Shown: positions 37,018 to 49,280 of the stretch, piece after piece
How positions within the stretch are numbered: position 1 is the first letter of the stretch
Layout of the letters: each line of letters begins with the position of its first letter
Assembly: GCF_002099425.1 (NCBI RefSeq)
Contig: NW_018344272.1
Coordinates: 1 to 64,000, forward strand
Direction: 5' to 3'
Length of the DNA stretch: 64,000 nucleotides
DNA from: Phascolarctos cinereus
Lineage: Eukaryota > Chordata > Mammalia > Diprotodontia > Phascolarctidae
Notes under the pieces: generated by a model
Told to the model about the DNA's origin: nothing
Databases searched by the model: none
The model's input: only the letters and a program-made list of their open reading frames with translations
Translations under genes and position numbers: made by a program

Positions 37018-38573
37018 GAAACAAATTACTAGCCCAAGACAGCTCAGAAGGTAGTCAGGAAAGATCTGTCACACCAGGGCGAGAGAATAGCACAGTCCAA
37101 CACAGGCTGGGCCTCAGGAAACACAGAGCATGGCTCAGGGTGACTGGATCCATCCCAACAGGGGAGATTTTGAGACCACTAAGCCCACAAAAGCCAAAGA
37201 CAACTGAGAAGGTCTGTCACATATAGATAAGAGAGGAGCATGTGACAGCACAGGAAATGCCAAAATAGCCCTGGGTCGAGCAAACCAGAAGCAGAACTTG
37301 TGACTGACTGAATCAGCAGTGGCAGGGGTCACTTCCAGAACAGTCATCCTACAGATGGTAAGGGTCAAACAACTAGTCTTAAGATTACTGGGGCATTTTT
37401 GCTAGCACTGAGATAGGCTCGGTCACTTTGCCAAACTTGGATCCTGGTTGCAGTCCTAAGTGGCAGTCCCAGGGTGAGAAGGAGCACTAGTATAGAGGAT
37501 CTTGAGGCAAAAGAGGAAGGAGTACTTTCTTTACAGTTACAGGGCAGAAAAGAGTGCTTGTGGCTTCGCACAGACCAGGAGAGTAGTAAACACCATGCCT
37601 TAGATCATATCACCTAGCAAGAACTGAAAACTTACAACTACGTAAAAGTATCTCTGAAAACAGCTGCACAAAACCTCTGAAGCTTGGGACAGTGTACCCT
37701 CCACCCTGGAAGCAGAGTCCTACTTTAACAAAGTATCAAAAGTCAAGTAATAGGCTGGGGAAAAGAGCAAAGAACAAGAAAAAAGGCTGACTACAGAAAC
37801 TTACTTTGCTGACAAGGAAAATCAAAATATACACCTAGAAGACAACAAAGTCAACACTCCTACATCCAAAGGCTCCAAGAAAAATAATGAATTGGTCTCA
37901 GGCCATGGAATAGCTCAAAAAATATTTTGAAGATCAAGTAAGAAAAGTAGAGAAAAAATTGTGAAGAGAAATGAGAATGATACAAGCAAATCATGAAAAA
38001 CAAGTCAACAGCTTGCTAAAGGAGATCCAAAAAATAACAAAGAAAATAACATCTTAAAAATAGATTAGACTGGGGCATCTAGGTGGTGCAGTGGATAGAC
38101 CACTGGCCCTGAAGTCAGGAGGACCTGAGTTCAAATCCAGCCTCAGACCCTGGGCAAGTCACTCAACCCCAATTGCCTAAAAGAAAAAAAAATTTATTAG
38201 ACCAAGTGTCAAAAGAGGTCCAAAAAGCCAGTAAGGAGAAGAATGTCTTACAAAGCAGAATCAGCCAAATAGAAAGGGAGATCTAATAACTCACTGAAGA
38301 AAATAATCTCTTAAAAATTAAAACAGAGCAAATGGAAACTAATGATTCTATGAGAAATCAAGAAATTATAAAATGAAACCAAAGGAATGAAAAAATAGAA
38401 GACAATGTGAAATATCTCATTGGAAAAAAAAATGACCTGGAAAATAGATCCAGAAGAGATAAATTAAAACTTATTGGACTACCTGAAATCCATGATCAAA
38501 AAGAGAGCCTAGACATCATCTTTCAAGAAACTATCAAGGAAATTTCCCTGATGCTCCAGAACTAGAAGGTAAA
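37018..38573 (+). mobile_element. L1 (plus): 5' UTR and ORF1, truncated at both ends
   Basis: It begins about 110 bases inside the 5' UTR (ctagcccaagacagctcaga) of the subfamily also seen at 38929 and 56205. ORF1 from about 37770 is decayed and contains a SINE at 38072-38192. It stops inside the ORF1 RRM region (ctccagaactagaaggtaaa) at 38573, where non-L1 sequence starts. No poly(A) is visible. Confidence 0.8.
38072..38192 (+). mobile_element. WSINE1-type SINE, short variant
   Basis: 'ggggcatctaggtggtgcag', 'gagttcaaatccagcctcag', then an internal deletion to 'accctgggcaagtcactca' and an A-rich tail. The heptamer attagac on both sides (about 38064-38070 and 38199-38205) is a likely TSD. Confidence 0.88.
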
Positions 38574-38928
38574 AGGGTTGGCTTTGGTGAGAAGGGACAT
38601 TTTCCATTAAAGGAGGAAATAATAGGGGATGTCTTCATATGATTGTGAAATAAAGAGGAGGATGATAAAGAGAGCTGGTGGCAGAAGACTGATTTTTTCC
38701 CAGTAAAATATGATGTCCTGAGATGAAAGCATGAATGAGATGGTGCTCTGGGAGGTTAAAGAAAGAAGAGAAAATTTTGAATAGCAACTGTGTGAATGTG
38801 AACAGTTGTGTGAGAAGTGAAGTAATTTGGGGAAATAAAAGAATTGCCTTGATGTCCTGATGGCTCAGATGAGATTACATAACATAAATTTGTAATGTAA
38901 CTAGTTGACACAGTCACAAAAACTTCCT
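38574..38928 (+). repeat. Unassigned, possibly ancient repeat, between two L1s
   Basis: Non-L1 sequence with short motifs (gagctggtggcagaagactg, agagaaaattttgaatagca) that recall the long ancient repeat of 41-42 kb and 48-50 kb. The assignment is weak. Confidence 0.3.
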
Positions 38929-40852
38929 CCAAAAAAGCAGTGACTTGCTTGAGCTCTCCCCCAAACTTCTCCAGATACCTGTAAAAATGGCTCTAAAGAA
39001 ATTCCAGAGCAGCAGAACCCACAAATAGAGTGAAACAAATCTCTAGCCCAAGACAACCCGGGTGGTTGAATGGAAAGATCTGCTGCACCAGGGTGAGAGA
39101 GGAATGTAGTTCAGTGTGGGCACACAGCAAAGACTAGGCCTCAGCAAACCAGGAGCAGGCCTCAGGGGACTGAATCAAGTGGAGCTGTGGTGGTTTCCAG
39201 ATTTCTCAACCCACAAACACCAAAGACAATTTAGAAAGTCAACTAGGAAAGGTTTATCAGACTTTGGCAAGAGAGGAGCTTGGTTCAACCCCAGTCCAGG
39301 CACAGCCCTGGGGCAGCAGCTGCTCCCAGAGCTCTTGGACCACAGATGGAGGGGGCATTGAGTGGCTGATCATAACGAGATTGCAGGGATCTCTTTGCTG
39401 GTGTTCAGGCAGGAATCTCTTGCTTTGCTTGTACTTTGATTTGAGTCACAGTCCTAGGTGGCAGTCCTGGGGTGAGAAGGAGCTTTCACTTGGTGGAGCT
39501 TGTGGTGGTGGTGGAGGGAAAATTCTCCTCACAGTTTCAAGGCAGAAAAGAGTACTATTGGTTACTCATAGACTAGAACACAGACCAGGAAAAGAGTAAA
39601 CACCTCACCCTTGATTGTACCACCTTGGAAGAACTGAAAATTTACAGGTCCCTAGAAGTATCTCTGAAAACAGCTGCACAAAACCCTCAAAACTTAGGAC
39701 AATACATTCTCCACACTGGAAGCATACCCCTACCATAACAAACAGTTTAAAACTCAAGTAACTGGCTGGGATCATGAGCAAACAGTGTTAAAAAAAAAGT
39801 CAGACCATAGAATCTTACTTTGGTGACAAAGAAGATCAAAACATATACTCAGAAGAAGACAACAAAGTCAAAGTTCCTACATCCAAAGCCTCCGAGAAAA
39901 ATATGAATTGTCTTCAGTCCATGGAAGAGGTCAAAAAGGGTTTTGAGAAGTAGAGGAAAAACTACATAGAGAAATGAGAGTAATACAAGAAAATCATGAA
40001 AAACAAGTCAACAGCTTGCAAAAGAAGACAAAGAAAAAAAAATGAAGGAAATAACACCTTAAAAATAGACTAACCCAAATGGTAAAAGAGGTCCAAAAAG
40101 CCAATGAGGAAAAGAATGCCTTAAGAAGCAGAATTGGCCAAATGGAAAAAGAAGTCCAAAAGCTCACTGAAGAAAATAAGTCCTTAAAAATTAGAATGGA
40201 GCAAATGGAAGTTAATGAGTTTATGAGAAATCAAGACATCACAAAACAAAACCAAAAGAATGAAAAAAAAAAGAAGAAGACAATGTGAACTATCTCACTG
40301 GAAAAACAAGTGAGCTGGAAAATAGATCCAGGAGAGATAACTTTAAAAAAATTGGACTATCTGAAAGCCATGATCCAAAAAAGAATCTAGACATCAACTT
40401 TCAAGAAATTGTCAAGGAAAACTGCCATGATATTATAGAACCAGAGGGTAAAATAGAAATAGAAAGAATCCACTGATCAACACCTAGAAGAGATACCCAA
40501 AGGAAAACTTCTAGAAATATTATAGCCAAATTCCAGAGTTCCCAGGTCAAGGAGAAAATATTGCAAGCAGCCAGAAAGAAACAAGTCAAGTATTGTGGAA
40601 ACACAATCAGGATAACACAAGATTTAGCAGCTTCTACATTAAGAGACTGCAGGGCTTGGAATATGATATTCTGGAAGTGAAAAGAGATAGGATTACAACC
40701 AAGAATCACCTACCCAGCATAACTGAGTGTAATCCTTCAAGGGGAAAAAATATATATTCAATGAAATAGAGGACTTTCAAGCTTCATGAAAATGCCAGAG
40801 CTGAATAGAAAATTTGACTTTCAAATATAAGACCCAAGGGAAGCATGAAAAG
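38929..40852 (+). mobile_element. L1 (plus): 5' UTR and ORF1, ending near the ORF1 stop
   Basis: 5' UTR from 'aaaaagcagtgacttgcttg' (38932) to about 39770, lacking about 25 bases of the usual start. ORF1 from about 39773 has coiled-coil leucine heptads (40079-40288, RIGQMEKEVQKLTEENKSLK) and an RRM (40285-40476, RRDNFKKIGLSESHDPKKNL). The CTD and the end 'aagggaagcatgaaaag' follow at about 40836-40852. L1 similarity then stops and 256 bases of other sequence with poly(A) follow. Losing the 3' end while keeping the 5' end is the reverse of usual L1 truncation. Confidence 0.83.
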
Positions 40853-41108
40853 TTTATTTCCCCTGTCACAGGGAGAGACATGGCAAAGATCTAATTGTAC
40901 TTTCACTCTAACATTTTAGATTTGACAAAGTAAAAGTTTAACTGAGGTCAACTGATGGAAATGTGGCAGACTGAAGAGTTGAACAGATAACTATTTGGAC
41001 TAGTCACTGCACAGATTTTGAGAGATAACCATCAGCACCAATCAATACAGCAAAGCAATACCACAAGAGTTAAGAAATAACACTGGAGCAGTTTTACAAA
41101 AAAAAAAA
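40853..41108 (+). other. Non-L1 tail ending in poly(A), joined to L1 ORF1
   Basis: About 245 bases with no L1 similarity that I can see, ending in an 11-A run at 41098-41108. A weak signal-like gaaataaca lies about 20 bases before it. It may be a 3' exon or UTR carried by a chimeric retrocopy, or old flanking DNA exposed by a deletion. No gene recognised. Confidence 0.35.
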
Positions 41109-41439
41109 TCAATCATTCTCCCTCCAACAAACTACTTCCAAGATTATATTTGGGTCCATGTCACTCAGGCTTTTTAAATCACTATGGTTCCTTAAACCTT
41201 ATATCATAACCATGTAAGGTAACAACAAACTCTCACAACATTGTGTCAACTAGAAGCTAGCACATTCTAGCAAAATTCAATTCAAAATGTATATCACTTT
41301 GAAAACAATGGTTGTAAATTTATTTTTAATTAAAACAAAACCGTGTATTTGACACACACACATACATTCACACAAATATATACATGTAGACATTGATATA
41401 GAAAGCCCCTAGTAAAATTTTTTCTTAATGAAAAAAAAA
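41109..41439. other. No feature recognised
   Basis: AT-rich sequence with a small CACATA patch near 41353-41395. Confidence 0.4.
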
Positions 41440-42150
41440 AAGTTATGATGAGTAGTAGAGAAGGTGTCAGTGGAGTTGGGGAAGACACATAAGCAACTAA
41501 TTCAGGAATTCAAGGGATTCAAGGGCAAAGAATACTGTTGAGTTGAATTCATTCACTAATGGGTTAAGTTTAGGCAAGAATAGGAGATTATAGTCAGAAC
41601 AGAAGCTATAGTTTTAGGATGTGCTAAGGGTAGTACTAGATATCATGCTAAAGATGAAGAATAGATTTAGAAAAATAAGGTATAGGGAGAGATGGAATGA
41701 CAAAGATTATGATCTGATAAAGAATTTCAGACTTCTTGATCATGGAAGTGTAAAAATTATAGGGTTGGATGGTGTAAAATCAAACACTGAGACCATTCTT
41801 CAGAGTAGTTGATGTGGAGAGGTGGTCATGGGAGCTGAGTAAATTGAGGCACTGAGAGGTTAAGGTATTTGTAGAAATATCACAATGTATGCTGAGTTCC
41901 CTCTACAATGAAAGAAAGAGTTAGGCTAGAAAGACTGTAAGCAGTCATTGAACTCATTGAGAAAGGAAAGACAGTGTCCTGGGGTTAGTATATTATAGCC
42001 ATAGTATCTGGACTGGGTGATAAATGTGTGAATGAACCTCAACCAAGATAAGCTGCTGAGCAATGGCAAAAAAGGAGAGTCTGAAATTCTTACCCTCGTG
42101 GGAGATTGGGCACTGGAGGGAAATATGTGAAGGTTCAAACATAATGAGTC
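41440..42150 (+). repeat. Long ancient mammalian repeat, decayed (tentative)
   Basis: Purine-rich text with blocks such as 'ggtgtcagtggagttgggga', 'gtagttgatgtggagaggtg' and 'gggagattgggcactggagg' resembles later parts of the long repeat clearly present at 48.4-49.8 kb. No coding potential. Confidence 0.35.
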
Positions 42151-42154
42151 CTTA

Positions 42155-42252
42155 AACTCTCAGTTTCCTCTTCTGTAAAATTGGGATAATAATAACTTCA
42201 CAGGATTACTGTAAGGAGGACATTGTGAATAAGACAGGCAGATACGGAATGG
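42155..42252 (+). mobile_element. MIR remnant
   Basis: 'ctcagtttcctcttctgtaa', 'aattgggataataataactt' and 'cacaggattactgtaaggag' follow the MIR core and 3' part. Confidence 0.7.
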
Positions 42253-42734
42253 AACATAATAGGAATGGGTGGGGCAGTCTGATATCTCTGGGAATGAGAG
42301 AGTGATCAGCAGAAATTGGAAAGACAGCGTTGTTCTTTGATGGTTGGAGATTCAATATCATAGAATTAAAAGTGGTCTACTGATGAAAGTAAGTGAGTAG
42401 AATATTGAAACTCTCATTGTGCCCTGTTGGGCTCCCTCCAAGTGCAATGGTCCCATGCTTTATTCTTAATCTGCATATCAGCTGAGGCAGTGGCCTGGTC
42501 TTGAGCAAGGGTTATACACTCTCTAGCATCCTAGAAATGGAACTCAGAAAGTTAAGTGAACATAGAATGTCAAAGGAAACAAGGAAGATGATATGTCAAG
42601 AAAAACAAGGTGAACACAAAAAAAAAGATTAAAAAAAGATATCATAGAATAAGGCTTTGAATTTGGTGAAGTTAATTCATTACCTCTGAGAGAACAGGTG
42701 AAATAGAATGATAAAGAGAAGAGACAGAATGTAA

Positions 42735-43410
42735 CAGTCTGAGTTCAAGCTCTCCTTACCCCTTATCTTGGGTATTACCATCAACTCAAAACTCATTTCT
42801 TATCTAAGATGTCTTATTGAATTCATCTTACTACAACCAGGTTGATACTGCTAAGGCACATCTCTAATCATATCACTTCTCTGCTAAAATAAAAAATGTT
42901 CAGTACCATGGAATAAAGTCTAAACTCCTTAGCTTGATATTCAGGACCTTCAATGAGTAGAACCTACCCCAACTTTTCAGCTTTATTTCATATTACTCTC
43001 CTATAAATGCATAATGCTGTAGCCAAACTAAATAATCTGTCATTACCCAAATACCTAACAATGTGCTCAGGTCTTTTCCTAAGATGTCCTTCTCCTTGAA
43101 ATGCCCTTCCTCTGTCAGGATTTGTTGGAATCCTACCCAAAGTGTAATGACAAACAATTACTATTACCTTTAAAAATCCTTCCTTAATAACTAATGCCAG
43201 AAAGAATCTCTCAATATTTTGACTCCCATAACTCACTTGCAGTCACCACATTCATTTAAGAATCTCCCTTACTATATAATAATTTTCTTAAGAACAGATT
43301 TTGTTTTATTTACATTGTATTCTCCATAACAACATGTACATAGAAAGTGTTGAATTCCTTAGGAACATGATGAATATAGAATAAATAAATGCTTCATTCC
43401 ATTATAGGAA
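42735..43410 (+). mobile_element. L2 LINE 3' end
   Basis: Landmarks in order: 'catatcacttctctgctaaa', 'gaataaagtctaaactcctt', 'tattcaggaccttcaatgag', 'ctccttgaaatgcccttcct', 'ttggaatcctacccaaagtg', 'aatccttccttaataactaa', 'attttcttaagaacagattt', 'agaataaataaatgcttcat'. This is a long, old copy of the L2 3' region. The minus ORF at 42988-43236 is its shadow. Confidence 0.8.
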
Positions 43411-44299
43411 TAAAAAATTAATATATTTATGAATATGTGTAAGATTTATATCACTACTCATATTTTCTTTCACTTGCATTTCAAAGATGTTTTTTGTTGC
43501 TTTTATACTTTTAATTGTGCTTTGGAGATGCTAATCATGATCCTTTCTATGAGAAGTGGTAAAGAAAGCTCAAATGTTTAATCTACATGCAACTTAAATG
43601 TAAAGTCATATGTTGAAGCATTGAAATATTTTAATGAAAAATAGCATGTTATTTTTAAGAGAAAAAATAGGAAATTTCATACATCTGCCACATTTCAGAT
43701 TCTGAAAGATATTTTTATTATACAAGGCTACTGTATATCACAGATGTGTATTTAAATTTGAATTGCTTAACAACACTCCAAACCAATCTTTCTCCTTGTT
43801 GTAGGAAATCTAATATCATAAAATTAGCGACAATTCAGTAATAAAAAGAATATTTTGGAGACATGGGTTGGAAGTGTCATGTCAGTAGAAACAGCAAGAG
43901 ATTTATTGAACTACTTAAGCTATTTCTTACAGGAAAATATCTTACCTTAAAAGGCATATAATATGGGATTTGCAGCTCACTAAATGGGGAATAGAAAGCC
44001 AGATGAACTAAAACCTTATATATTAAGATCAAGTCTTCTTTATGAGAGCAAATAAAATAGATGTCAATATCAGATATAATCTGTGTATTGCCAAAATTAA
44101 ATATAAAACTCTGGAATTGAAACCAAAACATAGTGTGAGAAAGTCTAACCTGAATGTAATAATGCATTAGAAATAATTTTGTTGTCTCTTTATTAGGCTA
44201 ATAAATCAATTTGTAGATTTCTAAGAGATTTACATATCATCATTGATTTGATGAAATAAAATCAAATTCATGGACAAAAGTAAATTTTGAAGCACTAAC
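43411..44299. other. AT-rich unique-looking sequence
   Basis: No repeat or gene recognised; the minus-strand ORF at 43877-44167 has no visible domain. Confidence 0.4.
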
Positions 44300-47200
44300 G
44301 TTATAAGGCTAGTGTTCTCATGATGCTCACTGGTACCACTTTCCTGTATTATCTAACAAGCTTTACGTAGGTTGACTTTATTGTCAAAGTGTTCTGGTAT
44401 TTGGTCCTAGATACTTGCATGCAGTATCCTGTTAGTATTTGAACAGACAGAGTTTTATTCCAATCAAAGCTAGTGCTTCAGATATGATTGGTGGGTTAGA
44501 ACACACCAGAATCATAGCGCCACTTTCCTCTAGCTTACTTTCATATATCGCAGATATAGGTAGTCTTTGTCAGTCAGTCGTTCAAGTGCCATCCCTGCAA
44601 AGAATATCAAGGTATTTTTTCTCAAATATCTCTTATAGAATGGCAAGAATATCATGGTCACTTGAGATTCACTATCTAAAACAGAGACTCAGTTCACATT
44701 CTCCATTTTCACCATCACTGGTGTGGGAGTGTAAAAGTCCAGATGGAGCAGATACATAAGGAATCATAAATGAGGTCATTCACACTATTTTGGAAATCCA
44801 CAGCAATCTCTCTTCTCTTTCCCTGGCTTTGTCTCCTTTTTCGGACACTAGTCTTGCTGCTCTCAATATCTGCAGTGCTAAAGCCACATTCTCTCCTACA
44901 GTGCTTCCAACCTGCATTTTGCCATCTTCACTGCATTTGTAACAGAAGGTAGCTCTACATTTATTGTTCTTTTTTGTTGCTGATTTCCTTATTCACTTAC
45001 TCTTGCAAGTGGAAGGTTTTTTTGTTTGTTTGTTTTCGGTGTGTTTTTTTTTCCCCACAGTTTCCGCCTTCAGAGGATTTCCTGAGAGTTTCCTCTTTTG
45101 AATTTGCCTCTCCAGGATGGCTCCCTTGTTGTACTTTTATGCCTTACATATGAGAAGATATTCCTGAGCAAGTTGAGGTCAAGTCTTTTGAAGTCAAGTG
45201 CAGATTTGAAGCTTTATGCTTGGACTGTTTCCTGCATACTGTTTCCATCAACTGCTTGAAATCTGGTTAAAGCTGTCATAAGACATTTTTGTAAGGTAGG
45301 TACCATTTTAACTTTTGGCTATGTAGTGAATCATTAAGCCATTTCAGGACAACCCGATCTTTTTCCTCAGACTTTATGAATTTCTCTGCAGTAATTTCTT
45401 TAGATGAACATTCACGTTAACTACAAAGTCAATAGACATTTCCATTCCCTATTTGCTGGTATACATAACAGTGTTTAACCAAAACCAAATTCTCTGTCAG
45501 GTTTTTGCAAACAGGATTGTCATGTAGCTCTAAGCCGTGTCATTCAAGCCCCATGCAAATCCAAAAGGTGACTGTCAGACAGTCTCATCTTTTCTAACTG
45601 AGATACCTCCCAGTTCTATAGTGATTCCAATCAGCTGGCTGATATAGAATGCCCTGACTTGATCCCCAGGGGGACAGGGAAATTTCCCAGAGAAGATTCT
45701 GAATTTAGGTTTAAGATCTCCCTCTTTTTATCTGTCAGATTTATGGAGAGCAGAAAAATTCACAACCAAAGAGATACAGAACATTGTGAAATACAAAACG
45801 GATCATTTTGATTACATTAAACTGAAAAGTTTTTGCACAAGCAAAGCCAATGTAACCAAGATTAGGAGGGAAATAGAAAAGTGGGAAAGAATTTTTACAA
45901 CCAGTGTCTCTGTTAAGGGCCTCATTTCCAAAATATATAGAGAATTTAGTCCAATTTATAAGAATACAAGTCATTCTTCAATTGATAAATGGTCAAAGAA
46001 TATGAACAGGCAGTTCTCAGATGAATAAGTTAAAGCCATTTAAAGTTATATGAAAAAATGCTCTAAATCACTATTGATTAGAGAAATGCAAATCAAAACA
46101 ACTCTGAGGTACCACATCACACCTATCAGATTGGCCAACATGACAAAACAGGAAAATGATGCATGTTGGACAACATGTGGGAAAATTGGAACACTAATTC
46201 ATTGTTGGTGGAGTTGTGAAATGATCCAACCATTTTGGAGAGCAATTTGGAACTATGTCCAAAGGGCTATAAAAATGTGCATACTCTTTGACCCATCAAT
46301 AGCACTTCTAGGGCTGTATCCTAAAGAGATCATACAAATGGGAAAAAGACTCACATGTACAAAAATATTTTTAGCAGCTTTTTGTGGTGGCAAAGAATTG
46401 GAAATTGAGGGTATGCCCATCAATTGGGGAATGGCTGAGCAAGTTGTGGTATATGAATGTAATGGAATACTATTGTGCTATAAGAAATGATGAGCAAGCA
46501 GACTTCAGAAAAACCTGGAAAACTTGTATGGTCTGATGCTGAGTGAAATGAGCAGAACCAGGAGAAGGTTGTATACAGTAACAGCCCTGTTGCGCTATGG
46601 AGTTTGAATGTAGATTGAAGAAAACTATTTGCTTTTTTTTTCTTTTGTTTTGTTTTGTTTCCTCTTTGCAGTGGTTCCTCCTTTTGGTTCTAATTCCTTC
46701 CTTACAACATGACTAATGTGAAAATATGTTTAATAGGAATGTATATGTATAGCCTATATCAGATTTTGCACCATCTTGAGTAGGGAAGGGGAAAAAAAAT
46801 TAAAACTCAAAAGATTATGGAAGTGATTGTTGATAAATCAAAATAAATTAATAAAAAAATGTTTAAAAAGATCTCATTTAGTGATATATCTAACTTCAGT
46901 GTCGCTCACAGACATTGCTTCTCTGTCTATCTCTAGCTTTACCAATTAACTGACGAATGAAAAGTGACTTCTGTCTAATGCATTGGTGGTATTTCTCTGT
47001 TCAACTCAGGGAATCTAGCACTTATTCACAATCAGAGAATCTATTTGTGACATAAAGGATCTCATCTTGACTTCATTTTCATATTGATCTTATATATCTG
47101 ACTTTTCTGCCTCTCATTTATCTGCTGAGCCACCTCTTTAGCTCAGTAAAGCTAAAATTTTCTTGACTGTTGTCCTCCTCAGACTGATGTTTGCAGGCTA

Positions 47201-47553
47201 ATTCCCTGGTTTTGTCTCCTACTATGATTGGACCAGGAAATTCTGAATGACTGAAAAGAATTGGCAATTCACAGAGCTTGCCTTTAGTAGTTTGTTTTTG
47301 CCTAACTTAAGGAATTCCTTTGTAATTTCTGTCAACATTCCATCATCTCTATTTCTCAAAGAATCTTTAAAACACTGAATTTTTACTATAGTAACTTCCA
47401 ATCTCCCCTCACTGGAACTCAGTGTCCTACTTCTGGGATTTTGGGTTCTGACTGGTGAGCTTTTCACTCATGTTACTTACTTTCTGGTCCATTATGCCAC
47501 TTCCCAAACATCTCTATGACATGCTTCTTGTACTCTGGCTCTCTCCTTAACCT
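44300..47553 (-). pseudogene. Degraded coding-like sequence of unknown origin, split by an L1
   Basis: Between L2 and an LTR-like block, the minus strand contains several protein-like but disconnected stretches that match none of the repeats here, on both sides of the L1 at 45721-46867 (for example 47222-47467, and near 45350-45420 EEKDRVVLKWLNDSLHSQK). The evenly spread remnants suggest a broken copy of a longer coding sequence. I do not recognise the family. It could be a processed pseudogene of a host mRNA or the internal part of a virus-like element tied to the LTR-like block next door. Broken in many places and old. Confidence 0.35.
45721..46867 (+). mobile_element. L1 LINE, 5'-truncated, with TSD
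   Basis: Short L1 starting in ORF2 (tctgtcagatttatggagag) with well-kept ORF2 tail ORFs at 45786-46028 (DYIKLKSFCTSKANVTKI) and 46050-46490 (CWTTCGKIGTLIHCWWSCEM; TCTKIFLAAFCGGKELEIEG). Then 3' UTR and an A-rich tail. The octamer aagatctc at 45713-45720 recurs at 46868-46875 as a likely TSD. It is relatively young: long uninterrupted frames remain. Confidence 0.9.
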
Positions 47554-48106
47554 TGTCAACAGGCAATCACAACTTCATAAAATTTATGTGAAAAAAGCAA
47601 GGTTTATTGTAAAAGAAATGAACTTGCATGTGGAACCCAAAGCCAGAACAAAAAGTTAACAATCCATACAGAAATTTGGATATTTATGACAATACAACAA
47701 AGGAAGGAAAAGAAACCAAAAATCTCCAAAAGGGGAGTGGCATGGGAAGCAAGGATGGTGCAGTAAAGGTAGGGAAAGGACAAAACACCCTGAAGGAGAG
47801 AAGCAAGGCTATGGCAAAAGTAGCATTTTTTCCCCCTTGGGAACTGCTAGACCATGACGATATGATGATCTGCTTATTTGCAAGGGTCTCAGCTACCCAA
47901 GAAGTTTCTCAGCCTAGTGCAGACTGACTGGGGCCTGTTTTGACTTCCAAGGACACATGTGGAGTCCTCCTTGGGGTGCAAATAACAAATTATGTCAGCT
48001 TAGGGGGGGTTAATACTTGAGAAATGCAAGGCCTCCTGCATACTCGGGGCCCAATGTTTCTGGAAAATATGGCCACGCAAAGACAAGATCACGGGACCCC
48101 TTAACA
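47554..48106 (-). mobile_element. LTR-like block, possible solo LTR of an endogenous retrovirus
   Basis: About 553 bases bounded by tgtcaaca and cttaaca, i.e. TG...CA type ends, more GC-rich than its surroundings, with an AATAAA signal on the minus strand at about 47603. The size and ends suit a solitary LTR fossil. No matching second LTR and no clear flanking duplication were found. Family unknown, probably old. Confidence 0.33.
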
Positions 48107-48299
48107 TTCTTTAACAGCCTCTTCTTACCGGAATTTGGAATTGTGTCCCTGGAACCCTAGACTCTGATGGGTAATCATACATTTTCTCTAAGTCCTGAAC
48201 CCATCAAACCACTTTTCAGCCATGCCCATTTCCCTGCTGCTGGCACATTGCCCACTTCCTTCTCAATTTCTGAGTCTTGTTCCACATATAGTCATTTTC
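48107..48299. other. No feature recognised
   Basis: Short unassigned spacer between the LTR-like block and the ancient repeat region. Confidence 0.35.
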
Positions 48300-49032
48300 T
48301 TCATTTAGGATTTAAGCTTCCAGAGAGCAGGGGCTTTCTCATTTGATTGTATTTCTACCAATGACAATGTTTAGAAAAGAGCTTAGCAGTCAATTAGTCA
48401 AAAAGTACTTATTAAATGATTACTTTGTATATAGGGATCTATATTAACTTTTTTAGAAATATAGAGAAAAATAAAAACTATCCTTGCCCTAAAGAGGCTT
48501 ACATTCTAATAGGAAAAACAACATGTAAATAACTGGACACATACAAGATATATTCAGAGAAGACAGAAAGCAATGTCAGAGGTAGAGGCACCAGCACATG
48601 AGGTGAATAGTAAAGTCCTGCAGAATGTGGGATTTGAACTGAGACTTGAAGGAAGGCAGAAAAACTACAAGGGGAAAGGTGATGAGGGAAAACATTGTAG
48701 GTCTGAGGACAGTTAGTTCAAAGACATAGAGTAGGAAGATGTATTTTATGCAAAAAATGGCAAATAGGCTGTTGTAGCTAGAATAAAAAATGTGTGGTGG
48801 GAGTTTAGTGTTAAATGGCAGGAAAGGTAGGGAGAGTCCAGGCTAGAAGGGTTTTTTATGCCAAACAAATCTACTATGAATCCATAGGAGTTTATTGATT
48901 TGGAGATATGGGTGGGAAATTACATGGTCAAACCTGCACTTTAGATGAATCATTTAGGCAGCTGTGTGGAGAATTAGATTGCAGTGGAAAGAAATTTGAG
49001 GTAGAGAGACCATTAGAAGATTATTACAACAG

Positions 49033-49092
49033 GGATAGACACAGAGACAGACAGAGACAGAGACAGAGAGACAGAGACAGCAGAAAGACACA
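49033..49092. repeat. (GACA/GAGACA)n simple repeat
   Basis: Tandem GACAGA/GAGACA units. The ORFs on both strands here (RDRQRQRQRDRDS and its complement) are low-complexity artefacts. Confidence 0.9.
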
Positions 49093-49135
49093 GAGAAAAA
49101 GAAATCTGATAGTCATCTCTAAAAATGATAACTGA

Positions 49136-49280
49136 GGGGCAGCTTGGTGGTATAGTAAGCTGGTACTACACTGGCCCTGGAAGCAGGAGGATTTGAATTC
49201 AAATCTGGCTTCAAACATTCATTGGCTGTGTGACCCTGGGCAACTCACTTAGCCCTGATTACCATCAAGGGGAAAAAAAA
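49136..49280 (+). mobile_element. WSINE1-type SINE, diverged
   Basis: 'ggggcagcttggtggtatag', 'ctggccctggaagcaggagg', B-box-like 'gaattcaaatctggcttca', 'ttggctgtgtgaccctgggc' and 'aactcacttagccctgatta', ending in an A-rich tail. More diverged than the copy at 20991. Confidence 0.88.

Noticed and set aside
49024-49218. Ser/Leu/Cys-repeat ORF opposite an Arg/Asp/Gln-repeat ORF
   Set aside because: Both are translations of one GACAGA simple repeat.
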